Of a stretch of 64,000 bases of DNA, positions 26,642 to 36,276 are shown piece after piece (the first letter of the stretch is position 1; the number at the start of each line of letters is the position of its first letter). Made by a program: the position numbers and the translations under genes. The DNA lies in contig NZ_JBBGZW010000002.1 of the NCBI RefSeq assembly GCF_037479095.1, forward strand, positions 248,001 to 312,000, written 5' to 3'. The stretch comes from Pantoea nemavictus (lineage in GTDB: Bacteria; Pseudomonadota; Gammaproteobacteria; Enterobacterales; Enterobacteriaceae). Below the pieces are notes generated by a model that was given only the letters and a program-made list of their open reading frames with translations, was not told the origin of the DNA and made no database searches.

Positions 26642-27574
26642 TTAGTCGCCCAAGCCGGCTGGATTGATTTCGGAACTGTCGATGCGCTCGACGCCTTCCC
26701 CCCAGCGCTTCAGCACCTTGTCGTAATCACCGTTCTTGATCACGCCATTCAGCGCGGTGTTGATCGGCTGCACCAGGCCGCCATCTTTCTTCACCGTCAC
26801 CGCGATGTGTGCCGCTTTCGGCCAGCCACCATCGACGCTGCCCACCAAACGCGTCTGTTTAGTCAACGCCGCTTTCCACGCGCCAATCACGTTGGGGCCA
26901 AAAAAGGCATCCGCGCGACCCGACTGCAGCGCCAGGGTTTGTGCCGCATCGTCTTTGGTATACACCGGCGTAAACGGCTTCAACCCTTTGGCCTGATTCT
27001 CTTTATCCCAGGCCAACAGGATCGACTCCTGATTGGTGCCGGAGCCGACGATAATGCGCAGTCCGGCGATATCTTCTGCTTTGGTGATCGCCTTAATCGG
27101 GCTGGTGGATTTAACGTAAAAACCGAGTGAATCTTTGCGGTAGGTGGCGAAATCGAAGCGCTCTTTACGCTCTTTGGTGACGGTCACGTTACTGATCGCC
27201 GCATCGTATTTACCCGATGCCACGCCAAGCGGCCAGTCTTCCCACGAGGTTGGCACCACGTTAAGTTTCAAACCCAGGCTATCGGCGACTAAGCGGGCGA
27301 TATCCACTTCGCTGCCGAGCAGGGTTTTGTTGTCATCACTGAACACCGTCAGCGGCGGTGAGTTGAGCGCGGCGACGGCCACAGTGAATGAACCTGGCAC
27401 CGCGAAGCGATGTCCGGCCGGAATCTGCGCCACAGCGGCGTCATTCTTTGCGGTATTGATCGGCGTTTTGTTGGCTTCCACACTGACATTCTGACCGTTA
27501 ACCGCCACATCCTCGGCAAATACGGCGCTGCTCATGCCCAGCAACAGCAGCGCGATAAGGGATTTTTTCTGCAT
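26642..27574 (-). CDS. Amino-acid ABC transporter substrate-binding protein
   Basis: A 310-residue periplasmic family-3 binding protein. It has a signal peptide (KKSLIALLLLGMSSAVFA), then TLLGSEVDIARLVADSLGLKL and AISNVTVTKERKERFDFAT. It is a paralogue of the protein at 23501. Two different binding proteins feeding one permease/ATPase suggest that several related ligands are imported. It lies 10 nt upstream of the GNAT gene. Confidence 0.9.
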   Translation of the reverse strand: MQKKSLIALLLLGMSSAVFAEDVAVNGQNVSVEANKTPINTAKNDAAVAQIPAGHRFAVPGSFTVAVAALNSPPLTVFSDDNKTLLGSEVDIARLVADSLGLKLNVVPTSWEDWPLGVASGKYDAAISNVTVTKERKERFDFATYRKDSLGFYVKSTSPIKAITKAEDIAGLRIIVGSGTNQESILLAWDKENQAKGLKPFTPVYTKDDAAQTLALQSGRADAFFGPNVIGAWKAALTKQTRLVGSVDGGWPKAAHIAVTVKKDGGLVQPINTALNGVIKNGDYDKVLKRWGEGVERIDSSEINPAGLGD

Positions 27575-27590
27575 AGCGTTTTCTCGACTC

Positions 27591-28904
27591 TTATTGTTGT
27601 GTGAATTGGTTAAGCGGATCTTTTAGGCCAAAGCTGGCACGCAGCGTGGTGCCGGGATATTCGGTACGGGTTAAGCCGCGCGCTTGCAGAATCGGTACCA
27701 CGCGATCGACAAAGCGTTCGAAGGTATCGGGCGTGCCGCCCTGAATGATGAAGCCATCGGTCGCTTCGCTCTCAAACCACAGCTGCAAACCGTCAGCCAC
27801 CTGCTCTGGCGTGCCGTGGAACAATGGACGCGGCGTCGCAGCCTCCAATGCCGCCTGACGTAGCGTATGACCGTGCTCGCGCGCCTTGCGTTTGATTTCG
27901 TCGGTGGTGCTGCGGAAGCTGTTCTGACCGATAGCGCCGAGTTCCGGGAACGGTTCATCCAGCGGATATTGCGAGAAGTCATGATGATCGAAGAAGCGAC
28001 CGAGATAGTTGAGCGCATCCTTGATGGAAACCAGCGCCGCGGTGGTTTGATACTGCTGCTCCACATCTTCCGCGCTATCGCCCACAATCACGCCGACGCC
28101 CTGGAAAATGTGCAAATCGCCTGGCTCACGGCCGTTCGCCACCAGCTGCTTTTTCACATCGCGGTAGAACTCCTGCGCTTCTTCACGCGTCGGCTGATGG
28201 GTAAAAATGGCATCGGCATGGCGCGCCGCCAGCTTTCTGCCATCTTCAGACGCGCCCGCCTGAAACACCACTGGACGGCCTTGCGGCGTGCGTTCGATGT
28301 TCAGCGGCCCCTGCACCTGGAAGAAATCGCCGTGGTGATTCAAGGTGTGCAGTTTGCTGGCATCAAAGAACTGACCGCTCTCTTTATTGCGCACGAAAGC
28401 ATCGTGTTCCCACGAATCCCACAGCCCTTTCACCACTTGCAGATACTCATCGGCAATGCGATAGCGCAGCGCGTGTTCCGGATGCTGCTGACGCGAGAAG
28501 TTCTTCGCCGATCCCTCCAGCGGCGAGGTCACTACGTTCCAGCCGGCGCGACCGCCGCTCAGATGATCGAGGCTGGCAAACTGACGCGCCACGGTGAAGG
28601 GTTCGCTATAGGACGTGGACACGGTGCCGACCAAACCGAGATGCTCGGTGACGCCCGCCAGTGCCGACAGCAGCGTCAGCGGTTCAAAGCGATTAAGAAA
28701 ATGCGGGATCGATTTTTCGTTAATAAACAGACCATCGGCGACAAACAGGAAATCCAGCTTGCCCGCTTCCGCCTTACGCGCGATGTGTTTGGCATAGTCA
28801 AAATTGATACTGGCATCGGCCAGCGCCGCCGGATGACGCCACGCGGACATATTGCCAGATGCGCCATGCAGGATGGTGCCCAATCGCAGTTGTCTTGCAG
28901 TCAT
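27591..28904 (-). CDS. LLM class flavin monooxygenase (NtaA/SnaA/DszA family)
   Basis: A 437-residue FMN-dependent TIM-barrel monooxygenase that uses FMNH2 from a separate reductase. It shows the family N-terminus ([20 protein letters not shown]) and the blocks [37 protein letters not shown] and [13 protein letters not shown]. Length equals YxeK/CmoJ-type enzymes that break C-S bonds of N-acetylated S-substituted cysteines. Neighbours (GNAT, M20 deacylase, amino-acid ABC importer) match that pathway. The exact substrate is inferred. Confidence 0.9.
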   Translation of the reverse strand: MTARQLRLGTILHGASGNMSAWRHPAALADASINFDYAKHIARKAEAGKLDFLFVADGLFINEKSIPHFLNRFEPLTLLSALAGVTEHLGLVGTVSTSYSEPFTVARQFASLDHLSGGRAGWNVVTSPLEGSAKNFSRQQHPEHALRYRIADEYLQVVKGLWDSWEHDAFVRNKESGQFFDASKLHTLNHHGDFFQVQGPLNIERTPQGRPVVFQAGASEDGRKLAARHADAIFTHQPTREEAQEFYRDVKKQLVANGREPGDLHIFQGVGVIVGDSAEDVEQQYQTTAALVSIKDALNYLGRFFDHHDFSQYPLDEPFPELGAIGQNSFRSTTDEIKRKAREHGHTLRQAALEAATPRPLFHGTPEQVADGLQLWFESEATDGFIIQGGTPDTFERFVDRVVPILQARGLTRTEYPGTTLRASFGLKDPLNQFTQQ

Positions 28905-28986
28905 AATGTTCTCTCTTTTGGCAAGGCGCAGCCTGACGGCGACAGAGCGTTGCCGTGCAGAACAGGTATTAAATGAGTGAATCGAG

Positions 28987-30144
28987 TTAGTTCAGGATGG
29001 CGTCACGACATCGCGCATTAAGGTGCTGCAACGCTTGCTGAGCCAGTTGCGTAAAGTAGTGTGCAGCGGGGGCAATCAGCGCTTCATCAGGGTTGAAGCC
29101 GCCATGATGCAGACCAAACTCGCTGGCGCTGCCAATGCTGACAAACGCGCCGGGGATGTGCTGTAAGTAGAATGCGAAATCTTCACCGCCAAGATGTAGC
29201 TCGGCGGTTTGCACGCGATAACCCACTTGCTGCGCCACGTGGCTGGCAAACTGCGCCCAGCGCGCATCGTTCTCCAGCACCGGAGGGCCAGGATGCCAGC
29301 TAAAGGTTGCGCTGGCACCGTTGGCTGCCGCGATGTTCTCTACCAGGGTGCGTGCGCGCTGTTCAAGCTCGGCGCGCACCTGCTTGTCATGGGTGCGCAC
29401 CGTGCCGCCAAATTCAGCCTCACCGGGCAGCACGTTCCAGGTTTTGCCGGCGTCGATGCGCGTGACGCTCAGCACTAAGCTATCCAGCGTATTGAAGCTA
29501 CGGCTGGTGAGCGATTGCAGCGCCTGAATGATCTGGCTGGCGACCACAATGCTATCGACGCCCTCTTCCGGGTGCGCTGCATGCGCGCCTTTACCGCCCA
29601 CGCGTACGATAAATTTATCCGCATTGGCATAAAACGCGCCGCCGCGCGTGGCGAAGGTGCCGGTCGGTAAACCGGGTTCATTGTGCATACCGAAAATCGC
29701 CTGCACGCCGTCAAGCACCCCGGCATTAATCAGCTGGCGTGCACCGGTAGCGTTCTCTTCCGCCGGTTGGAACAGAATACGGATGCGGCCTGGCAACTGA
29801 TCTTCAATCGCTTTCAGTTGTAATGCCGCACCCAGCATTACGGCGCTGTGCACGTCGTGACCGCAGGCGTGCATCACACCGCTATTGCGCGAGCGGTAAG
29901 CGAGTCCGGTGGCTTCGTGAATAGGTAACGCATCGATATCGGCACGCAGCGCAATCAGCGTGTCGCCGCGTCCCACTTCTACCACTACGCCGGTTTCCAG
30001 CGGGTAGTCCAGCAGACGCAAACCGGCGTCCTGTAACCAGCGGCGCAGGCGCGCAGTGGTTTCGACTTCGCGACCGGATAACTCCGGCCAGCTGTGCAGC
30101 TCGCGCCGCCAGTCGATCAGCTGATGTTCGCTAAATTGCGTCAT
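28987..30144 (-). CDS. M20 family metallo-amidohydrolase (N-acyl amino acid deacylase)
   Basis: A 385-residue M20D-type peptidase/deacylase. It has the zinc/manganese motif [13 protein letters not shown], the acidic pair in [11 protein letters not shown], and the C-terminal ligand motif [10 protein letters not shown] with HHGGFNPDE. Relatives cleave hippurate, auxin conjugates or N-acetyl-cysteine derivatives. Paralogues lie at 42007 and 63793. In the operon it would remove the acetyl group after oxidation (inference). Confidence 0.9.
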   Translation of the reverse strand: MTQFSEHQLIDWRRELHSWPELSGREVETTARLRRWLQDAGLRLLDYPLETGVVVEVGRGDTLIALRADIDALPIHEATGLAYRSRNSGVMHACGHDVHSAVMLGAALQLKAIEDQLPGRIRILFQPAEENATGARQLINAGVLDGVQAIFGMHNEPGLPTGTFATRGGAFYANADKFIVRVGGKGAHAAHPEEGVDSIVVASQIIQALQSLTSRSFNTLDSLVLSVTRIDAGKTWNVLPGEAEFGGTVRTHDKQVRAELEQRARTLVENIAAANGASATFSWHPGPPVLENDARWAQFASHVAQQVGYRVQTAELHLGGEDFAFYLQHIPGAFVSIGSASEFGLHHGGFNPDEALIAPAAHYFTQLAQQALQHLNARCRDAILN

Positions 30145-30166
30145 ACCTGCCTCCGGAATCGGCGAA

Positions 30167-31162
30167 TCATGCCGTCACTAAACGGTGCGTGGCCAACAGT
30201 TCGAGTGATTTCACGCGCGCCTGCTCTTCAGCCACCGGCGTATCAATCACGAACTCTTCAATGCCGAAATTCTGATGCAGCGCATCCAGCTTGGCATGCA
30301 CCTGCGCGGCAGTGCCTTTCAGCAACGATGGCGTGCGCGGTTCAATCACGTAATCGCTGTAGCCGCCCTGACGCACATAGCGTTCCGCCTGCTCAACGCT
30401 GCCTACATTGACGCTTGGGCCATCTTTTACGCTGACGTGATAGACGCGCAGCGTATCCACCAGCAGATCGGCTTCCGCCGGAGAATCTGCCACGACCACC
30501 TGCACCGCCACCAGCGCACGCTGGCCGTTGCTGTGCTGACGATAGCTATTGAGGACTTTCTCCATCAGCTGTGGATCGCCGTTGTGATGCGCAGCGAATA
30601 CCAGCTGCCAGCCGAGTTCAGCCGCCAGTTTGGCGCTCTCTTCACTGGCACCCAGCAGGAAACGATTCGCCGGACGCGGCGGCTGCGGCGTGGCGCGCAA
30701 AATCTCTTCATCGCCTACCGGCGGCACCTGCAGCCAGCTATCCAGCAGCGTCAGCTGCTCCGCAAAGCTGCCTTTCTCCTGCAGATGGACACCAAGCTGC
30801 AGCGCCCGCGTGGAGAGCGGCAAGCCGCCCGGCGCTTTACCAACACCGATGTCGATGCGGCCAGGCGCCAGCGATGCCAGCAAGTTGAAGTTTTCCGCCA
30901 CTTTGTAAGGGCTGTAGTGCTGCAGCATCACGCCACCGGAGCCAACGCGAATATGTTGTGTCTGGCCAATGATCCAGGCGATCAGCAGTTCCGGCGAAGG
31001 GCTCGCCAGACGATCGGTATTGTGATGCTCGGCCAACCAGAAGCGGTGATAGCCCCAGGCTTCCGCCTGTTGCGCCAGCTGTAAAGTGCGATGTAGCGCG
31101 TGACTGGCGGTCTCTCCATCGGCAATCGGCGATTTATCCAGCAAACTCAGTCGGTATGACAT
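30167..31162 (-). CDS. LLM class flavin-dependent oxidoreductase (luciferase-like)
   Basis: A 331-residue bacterial-luciferase-like protein with FWLAEHHNTDRLASPSPE, IRVGSGGVMLQHYSPYKVAE and LAPGRIDIGVGKAPGG, typical of the MsnO8/YtmO subgroup. It is the first gene of the eight-gene minus-strand operon. The ATG at 31162 is preceded by AAGG; a start six codons upstream is less likely. It may oxidise a second intermediate or a related thio-compound. Confidence 0.88.
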   Translation of the reverse strand: MSYRLSLLDKSPIADGETASHALHRTLQLAQQAEAWGYHRFWLAEHHNTDRLASPSPELLIAWIIGQTQHIRVGSGGVMLQHYSPYKVAENFNLLASLAPGRIDIGVGKAPGGLPLSTRALQLGVHLQEKGSFAEQLTLLDSWLQVPPVGDEEILRATPQPPRPANRFLLGASEESAKLAAELGWQLVFAAHHNGDPQLMEKVLNSYRQHSNGQRALVAVQVVVADSPAEADLLVDTLRVYHVSVKDGPSVNVGSVEQAERYVRQGGYSDYVIEPRTPSLLKGTAAQVHAKLDALHQNFGIEEFVIDTPVAEEQARVKSLELLATHRLVTA

Positions 31163-31530
31163 GCGCCTTATCCTTATCAACGTGAATATGGCGAGTAGTT
31201 TGGTGTGGTAATCACTGATTCGTAAAACATCATATTGTCGTATCTATATTTACTTTATGCATATCAGATAGATAGGCTAAGGCAATCTCGTTAAATCCCT
31301 TTTAAAACACACAATTAAGAAAACCGAATGGGGATTGTGATGGAGATATTTTGAAAATGTGACATTCCGTATAAAATTATTAAAACATCGTTTCAAAACG
31401 TGACGTAATTCATTCAATCGCAATTGCCTTATTTTTCCACGAAACATTTTATCTATGCTGGCACCACGCGGCTCCCTTCGGTAAATCACTGCGCCGCACC
31501 TCTGCCTCATCCTTTGCTGGAGAAAAAAGA
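31163..31530. other. Divergent promoter region, S-compound operon / TRAP operon
   Basis: About 370 nt, AT-rich, with no supported gene. It must hold the promoters for the minus-strand operon and for the TRAP genes. I see no clear operator palindrome. Confidence 0.5.
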
Positions 31531-32508
31531 ATGACGTTTAAAAAATTACTGCTGGTAGTTTCGTTATCCTCCGCTGCAGCATTTTGCCCTGCCGTGGTGT
31601 CAGCGAAAGTCATCAAAGTGGCGGAAGTCCAACCCGCAGGCTATCCCACCGTTGTGGCGCTTGAGCACATGGGCGAGAAGCTTAAAAAAGCCACTGACGG
31701 GCGCTTAGAAATGAAAATTTATGCTGGCGGCGTGTTAGGCGATGAAGATCAAACGTTGCAGCAGGTGCAGCTTGGGGCTATCGATATGATTCGCGTGTCG
31801 CTGGCCCCGGTCACCACCATCGCCCCAGAAACCAGCGTGTTGACCTTGCCGTATGTTTTTCGCGATGAGAATCATATGCATCAGGTGTTAGACGGCGATA
31901 TCGGCAAACAGATTGTCACAAAGTTCGATAACGACCCGAACGCCCGCATGATTTTCCTCGGCTGGACTGACGCGGGTGTGCGAAACATGATCACCAAAGA
32001 GCCGATCACCAAACCCGACGATCTCAAGGGCATGAAGATCCGTGTACAAAACAGTGCCATCTCACTGGCAACGTTAAAAGCGATGGGCGCGAATCCGGTA
32101 GCGATGGGCGTGAGTGAAGTGTTTAGCGCCATGCAAACGGGTGTTGTTGATGGCACCGAAAACAATCCCCCGACATTTGTCGCCCACAATTACATGCCCG
32201 TCACTAAGTACTACACCCTAACCGGTCACTTTATTCAGCCCGAAATGATCCTCTACTCCAAACCCTTATGGAATCGTCTATCCGCTGAGGATCAGGCCCT
32301 GCTGAAAAAATTAGGCAAAGAGGCGCAGGATGAAGAACGCCAGTTATGGGCCACCTACACGCAACAATCCGTTGAAAAGATGAAAGCGGGTGGCGTGACC
32401 TTCCAGCAAACCGATCGCGAAGCCTTCGTCAAGGCGACGCAGCCAGTGCGCGATCAATTTGGTGGCAAATATCAGGATCTGATGACACAGATTGCTGATG
32501 TGAAGTAA
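31531..32508 (+). CDS. TRAP transporter substrate-binding protein (DctP family)
   Basis: A 325-residue periplasmic binding protein. It has a signal peptide (KKLLLVVSLSSAAAFCPAVVSA), then family blocks GGVLGDEDQTLQQVQLGAIDM, GMKIRVQNSAI and the carboxylate-binding region VDGTENNPPTF. It delivers an organic acid to the DctQ/DctM pair downstream. GGAG lies upstream of the ATG. The ligand is unknown. Confidence 0.92.
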   Translation: MTFKKLLLVVSLSSAAAFCPAVVSAKVIKVAEVQPAGYPTVVALEHMGEKLKKATDGRLEMKIYAGGVLGDEDQTLQQVQLGAIDMIRVSLAPVTTIAPETSVLTLPYVFRDENHMHQVLDGDIGKQIVTKFDNDPNARMIFLGWTDAGVRNMITKEPITKPDDLKGMKIRVQNSAISLATLKAMGANPVAMGVSEVFSAMQTGVVDGTENNPPTFVAHNYMPVTKYYTLTGHFIQPEMILYSKPLWNRLSAEDQALLKKLGKEAQDEERQLWATYTQQSVEKMKAGGVTFQQTDREAFVKATQPVRDQFGGKYQDLMTQIADVK

Positions 32509-32516
32509 TCCTCTCC

Positions 32517-32542
32517 ACGCCACGTCTCTGCGTGGCGTTTTA
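32517..32542 (+). promoter_or_regulatory. Intercistronic hairpin after dctP-like gene
   Basis: ACGCCACG and CGTGGCGT form a stem followed by TTTTA, 18 nt before the DctQ start. Such hairpins often attenuate or stabilise mRNA so that the binding protein is made in excess over the membrane subunits. Confidence 0.6.
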
Positions 32543-32556
32543 CTCAGGTAAACACG

Positions 32557-33063
32557 ATGACTGCATATTCTCGTCTGATGGATGGGCTTTATTTACTGTG
32601 CATGGCGATTGCCGCCGTAGCGTTGTTGATCATGGTGACAGTAATTCCCATCGGGATTTTTTCTCGCTATGTGTTAAATGATGCGCTTTCCTGGCCTGAA
32701 CCGGTCGCCATTATTTGCATGATCATCTTTACCTTTATTGGCGCGCCGGTGGGATTCCGCGCAGGTACGCATATCTGCGTGTCAATGATGACTGACCGAC
32801 TCTCACCAGCCAATCAGCGCTGGCTGTTAAAACTGTCAGATCTGCTGATGATCGTCACCTGTGTGGTGATTTTCCGTGCCAGTTACAACCTGTGCGAAGC
32901 GATGTGGGTACAAACGCTGGCTTCTTTACCCATGGTGACTTACGGCGAAATGTATCTGCCCATCCCGATCGGCGCGGTATTTACGCTGTTGTTTGTAGCT
33001 GAGCGATTAATTAATGGCGATCAAAGCCAGCGCGCAATCGTCACTCTTGGTGGCACCCATTAA
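32557..33063 (+). CDS. TRAP transporter small permease (DctQ family)
   Basis: A 168-residue membrane protein with four hydrophobic helices. The segment PIGIFSRYVLNDALSWPEPVAI is typical of DctQ subunits, which pair with the large permease. It lies 12 nt upstream of the DctM gene. Confidence 0.9.
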   Translation: MTAYSRLMDGLYLLCMAIAAVALLIMVTVIPIGIFSRYVLNDALSWPEPVAIICMIIFTFIGAPVGFRAGTHICVSMMTDRLSPANQRWLLKLSDLLMIVTCVVIFRASYNLCEAMWVQTLASLPMVTYGEMYLPIPIGAVFTLLFVAERLINGDQSQRAIVTLGGTH

Positions 33064-33075
33064 GCGGAGCAAAAA

Positions 33076-34362
33076 ATGGACGCACTCATTTTAATTGGCA
33101 GTCTGGTGGTATTGCTGTTGCTCGGTTTCCCGGTCGCGTTTGCCGTAGGATTAAGCGCATTTATCGGCGCGTGGTGGATCGACTTGCCGTGGGAAGCCGT
33201 CGTGATTCAGATTACCAACGGTATTAACAAATTTTCACTGCTGACCATTCCCTTCTTTATTCTGGCTGGCGCCATTATGGCGGAAGGCGGCATTGCCCGC
33301 AGGTTGGTTAATTTCGCCTATATATTTGTCGGATTCATTCGTGGTGGACTGTCACTGGTGAATATTGTCGCCTCAACCTTCTTTGGCGCCATTTCGGGCT
33401 CGTCGGTTGCCGATACCGCCTCAATTGGTTCGGTCATGATTCCCCAGATGGAGGAGAAAGGCTATCCGCGTGATTTCGCTGCAGCAGTAACCGCTAGCGG
33501 CTCGGTGCAAGCGGTTTTAACTCCGCCCAGTCACAACTCGGTGATTTATTCACTCGCCACCGGCGGTATCGTCACTATCTCTTCGCTGTTTGTCGCCGGC
33601 ATCATTCCAGGTCTGTTACTCGGTTTGTGCTTAATGATCATGTGCCTGATCTTTGCGCGTAAACGGGGTTATCCCAAAGGCGAGCGCATCCCTTATAAGC
33701 AGGCGTTGAAAATCTTCTTCGATGCATTTTGGGGACTGTTCACCATATTTATTATTCTCGGCGGGATACTCTCGGGCGTTTTCACCGCCTCTGAGTCGGC
33801 AGCAATAGCCTGTATTTGGGCGTTCTTCGTGACGATGTTTATCTACCGCGATTTCAAATGGACTCAGTTGCATATTTTGGTATTCCGCACCATCAAAACA
33901 GTGACCATAGTGATGGTGCTGATTGCCTTCGCCGCCGGTTTCGGTGCGGTAATGACCTTTATGCAATTACCCACCATCATTACCGAGGCCTTTACCCAAT
34001 TTTCCAGTAACAAGTATGTGATTTTGATGTGCATCAACCTGCTGTTACTGGTAGTGGGAACACTGATGGACATGGCACCGCTCATCCTTATTCTGACGCC
34101 GGTATTATTGCCCGTGGCGACTGCACTGGGCGTTGATCCGGTACATTTCGGCATGATCATGCTGACCAACCTTGGCATTGGTTTAATCACCCCACCGGTC
34201 GGCACGGTATTATTTGTGGCCAGCGCGGTGAGTAAGCAGAAAATTGAGCAAGTGGTCACGGCCATGCTGCCGTTCTATGGGGTGTTATTTATTGTGCTGA
34301 TGCTGATCACCTATATCCCGGCATTGTCGCTGTGGCTGCCGCGATTAATGGGGGTGATGTAA
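33076..34362 (+). CDS. TRAP transporter large permease (DctM family)
   Basis: A 428-residue permease with about 12 helices. Conserved blocks are FFILAGAIMAEGGIARRL, FFGAISGSSVADTASIG, TASESAAIACIWAFFV, LMDMAPLILILTPVLLP and GLITPPVGTVLFV. With DctP and DctQ it forms a sodium- or proton-driven importer of an organic acid. It is the last gene of the TRAP operon. Confidence 0.93.
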   Translation: MDALILIGSLVVLLLLGFPVAFAVGLSAFIGAWWIDLPWEAVVIQITNGINKFSLLTIPFFILAGAIMAEGGIARRLVNFAYIFVGFIRGGLSLVNIVASTFFGAISGSSVADTASIGSVMIPQMEEKGYPRDFAAAVTASGSVQAVLTPPSHNSVIYSLATGGIVTISSLFVAGIIPGLLLGLCLMIMCLIFARKRGYPKGERIPYKQALKIFFDAFWGLFTIFIILGGILSGVFTASESAAIACIWAFFVTMFIYRDFKWTQLHILVFRTIKTVTIVMVLIAFAAGFGAVMTFMQLPTIITEAFTQFSSNKYVILMCINLLLLVVGTLMDMAPLILILTPVLLPVATALGVDPVHFGMIMLTNLGIGLITPPVGTVLFVASAVSKQKIEQVVTAMLPFYGVLFIVLMLITYIPALSLWLPRLMGVM

Positions 34363-34412
34363 CAACGCTTATTTATAAGGAGTGAGCAGGTTATTTAATA
34401 TTCACACATTGT

Positions 34413-34452
34413 GTAGCGGCGCGATTTATCGCGCAATAAATTGCGCCGCTAC
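34413..34452. repeat. REP-like palindrome
   Basis: A complete single unit: GTAGCGGCGCGATTTATCGC returns through CAATAAATTGCGCCGCTAC. It lies between the TRAP operon and the peptide-type ABC operon. Confidence 0.85.
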
Positions 34453-34644
34453 AATTCACGGGATAAGCAATATCGTTGTTCATATCAACAAAGATGTTAA
34501 GAAGCGCCACGACATCCGTTCACCTTCTCCAATCCTATTTATTTTTTTCGGCAAAGCTTAGTGCAATTCATTGGTTCAACTCCCGGATGCGGCATTTGAT
34601 GATGCAATCAGACCGCTCAAGCTTTGATAAAAAAGGGAAACACC

Positions 34645-36267
34645 ATGACTAAGCATTTTCACTTGCAGGCGCTCAGTTTAGCCCTGCTCTCAGGGATTTT
34701 TAGCGCCCACGCGGCGGACACGCCGGTCAAAGGCGGTACGCTGGTTTATCTTGAACAACAGGCGCACACCAACCTTTATCCACCCGCTGGCGGCTTTTAT
34801 CCGAATGGCGGTATTCTGAATCAAATAACCGATAAGCTGACGTGGCAAAACCCAAAAACCTTACAGGTTGAGCCGTGGATTGCCGAAAGCTGGAGCAGCA
34901 ACGCCGATAAAACCGAATACACCTTTAAAATTCGTCCCGGCGTGACTTTCTCTGATGGCACGCCATTAGATGCTAATGCGGTGGCAAAAAACTTTGATAC
35001 TTACGGGCTGGGAAATAAAGCCCAGCGCCTGCCGGTTTCCGAAGTGATTAATAATTACGATCGCAGTGAGGTTATTGATCGGCAGACGGTGAAATTCTAT
35101 TTCAAAAAACCGTCCCCCGGTTTTTTGCAGGGCACCGCAACCATTGGGTCAGGTCTGGTTTCCCTCAGCACTCTGCAGCGTAGCTTCGATCAGCTAGGCG
35201 ATGCACGCCATATCATTGGCTCCGGCCCGTTTGTGGTCAGCGATGAAAAACTCGGGCGCGAAGTCGATTTAACCGCGCGCAAAGATTACCAGTGGGGCCC
35301 GAAAAACAGCGCCCAGCAAGGTCCTGCCAATCTCGACGGCATCAAGTTTATCGTCACGCCGGAAGACAGCGTGCGCATTGGCGCATTGCTGGCCGGTCAG
35401 GCCGACTTTATTCGTCAGGTGCAAGCCTACGACGAGAAGCAGGCGCAGCAGCAAAACTTCCCGATTTATGCCGCACCCACGCGCGGCGTCAACGACAGCA
35501 TCAGCTTCCGCCCGGATAACCCGCTGGTCAGCGAGGTGAAAGTGCGTCAGGCGCTGCTGCACGCCACTAACGCGCAGCAGGTGGTGCAAACCCTGTTCTC
35601 GCCGAACTATCCGCAGGCCACCTCGGTGATCGCCACTTCGGCGGCCGGTTACGTCAACCTCGCCGACAAGCTGAAATACGATCCAACGCTTTCGAAAAAA
35701 CTGCTGGATGAAGCGGGCTGGAAACCGGGCAGCGACGGCATTCGTGAGAAGGATGGTAAGAAACTGGCGTTAACCATTTATGAGTCATTGCCGCAGCCGC
35801 AGAACAAAGAAGTGCTGCAGCTGGTGGCGCAGCAGTGGCGTCAGGTTGGCGTGGCGCTGGCGGTAAAAGCCGGTGATGCCGGCAGCCGCGTGCTGGATAA
35901 CCTCGATCCGCTGAAAACCCCGCTGGTGGTTTCCGAAGTGGGCCGCGCCGATCCCGACGTGGTGAAAAGCCAGTTCTATCCGACTAACCGCGATGCGCTG
36001 CTGCAGAAAGGCGGCTCCAGCGACAAGGTGCAGAACTTCCGCGACGACAAGCTCAACACGCTATTGCTGAGCATCTCGTCGGAGGTCGATCCGGCTAAGC
36101 GCCTGGCGGTGACCGCCGATGCGCAGCGTTATCTGCTCGATCAGGCATATGTGATTCCCATCTTCGAAGAACCGCAGGTCTTTGCTGGCGCGCCGTGGTT
36201 GAAAGGCGTGAATTTTGAAGCCGTGGGTCGCCCGTCGTTCTACGGCGCGTGGCTGGAAAAACACTAA
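34645..36267 (+). CDS. Peptide-type ABC transporter substrate-binding protein (KPN_01854-like)
   Basis: A 540-residue family-5 binding protein. It has a signal peptide ending FSAHA-AD, then GGTLVYLEQQAHTNLYPPA, KIRPGVTFSDGTPLDANAVA and VRQALLHATNAQQV. AAAGGGA precedes the ATG at 34645. With two permeases, a fused ATPase and the LLM gene it matches a known cluster type (KPN_01854/KPN_01858 families). The ligand is unknown; modified cysteine, peptide or thio-compounds fit the context. Confidence 0.9.
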   Translation: MTKHFHLQALSLALLSGIFSAHAADTPVKGGTLVYLEQQAHTNLYPPAGGFYPNGGILNQITDKLTWQNPKTLQVEPWIAESWSSNADKTEYTFKIRPGVTFSDGTPLDANAVAKNFDTYGLGNKAQRLPVSEVINNYDRSEVIDRQTVKFYFKKPSPGFLQGTATIGSGLVSLSTLQRSFDQLGDARHIIGSGPFVVSDEKLGREVDLTARKDYQWGPKNSAQQGPANLDGIKFIVTPEDSVRIGALLAGQADFIRQVQAYDEKQAQQQNFPIYAAPTRGVNDSISFRPDNPLVSEVKVRQALLHATNAQQVVQTLFSPNYPQATSVIATSAAGYVNLADKLKYDPTLSKKLLDEAGWKPGSDGIREKDGKKLALTIYESLPQPQNKEVLQLVAQQWRQVGVALAVKAGDAGSRVLDNLDPLKTPLVVSEVGRADPDVVKSQFYPTNRDALLQKGGSSDKVQNFRDDKLNTLLLSISSEVDPAKRLAVTADAQRYLLDQAYVIPIFEEPQVFAGAPWLKGVNFEAVGRPSFYGAWLEKH

Positions 36268-36276
36268 GGCAGGTCA

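Noticed and set aside
27867..28976. 369-codon open frame opposite the LLM monooxygenase
   Set aside because: The minus-strand frame is an unmistakable NtaA/DszA-family protein; the opposite frame shows no motif and no ribosome site.
31277..31510. 77-codon minus-strand frame in the gap before the TRAP operon
   Set aside because: No ribosome site, no family resemblance, and it lies in AT-rich promoter sequence.
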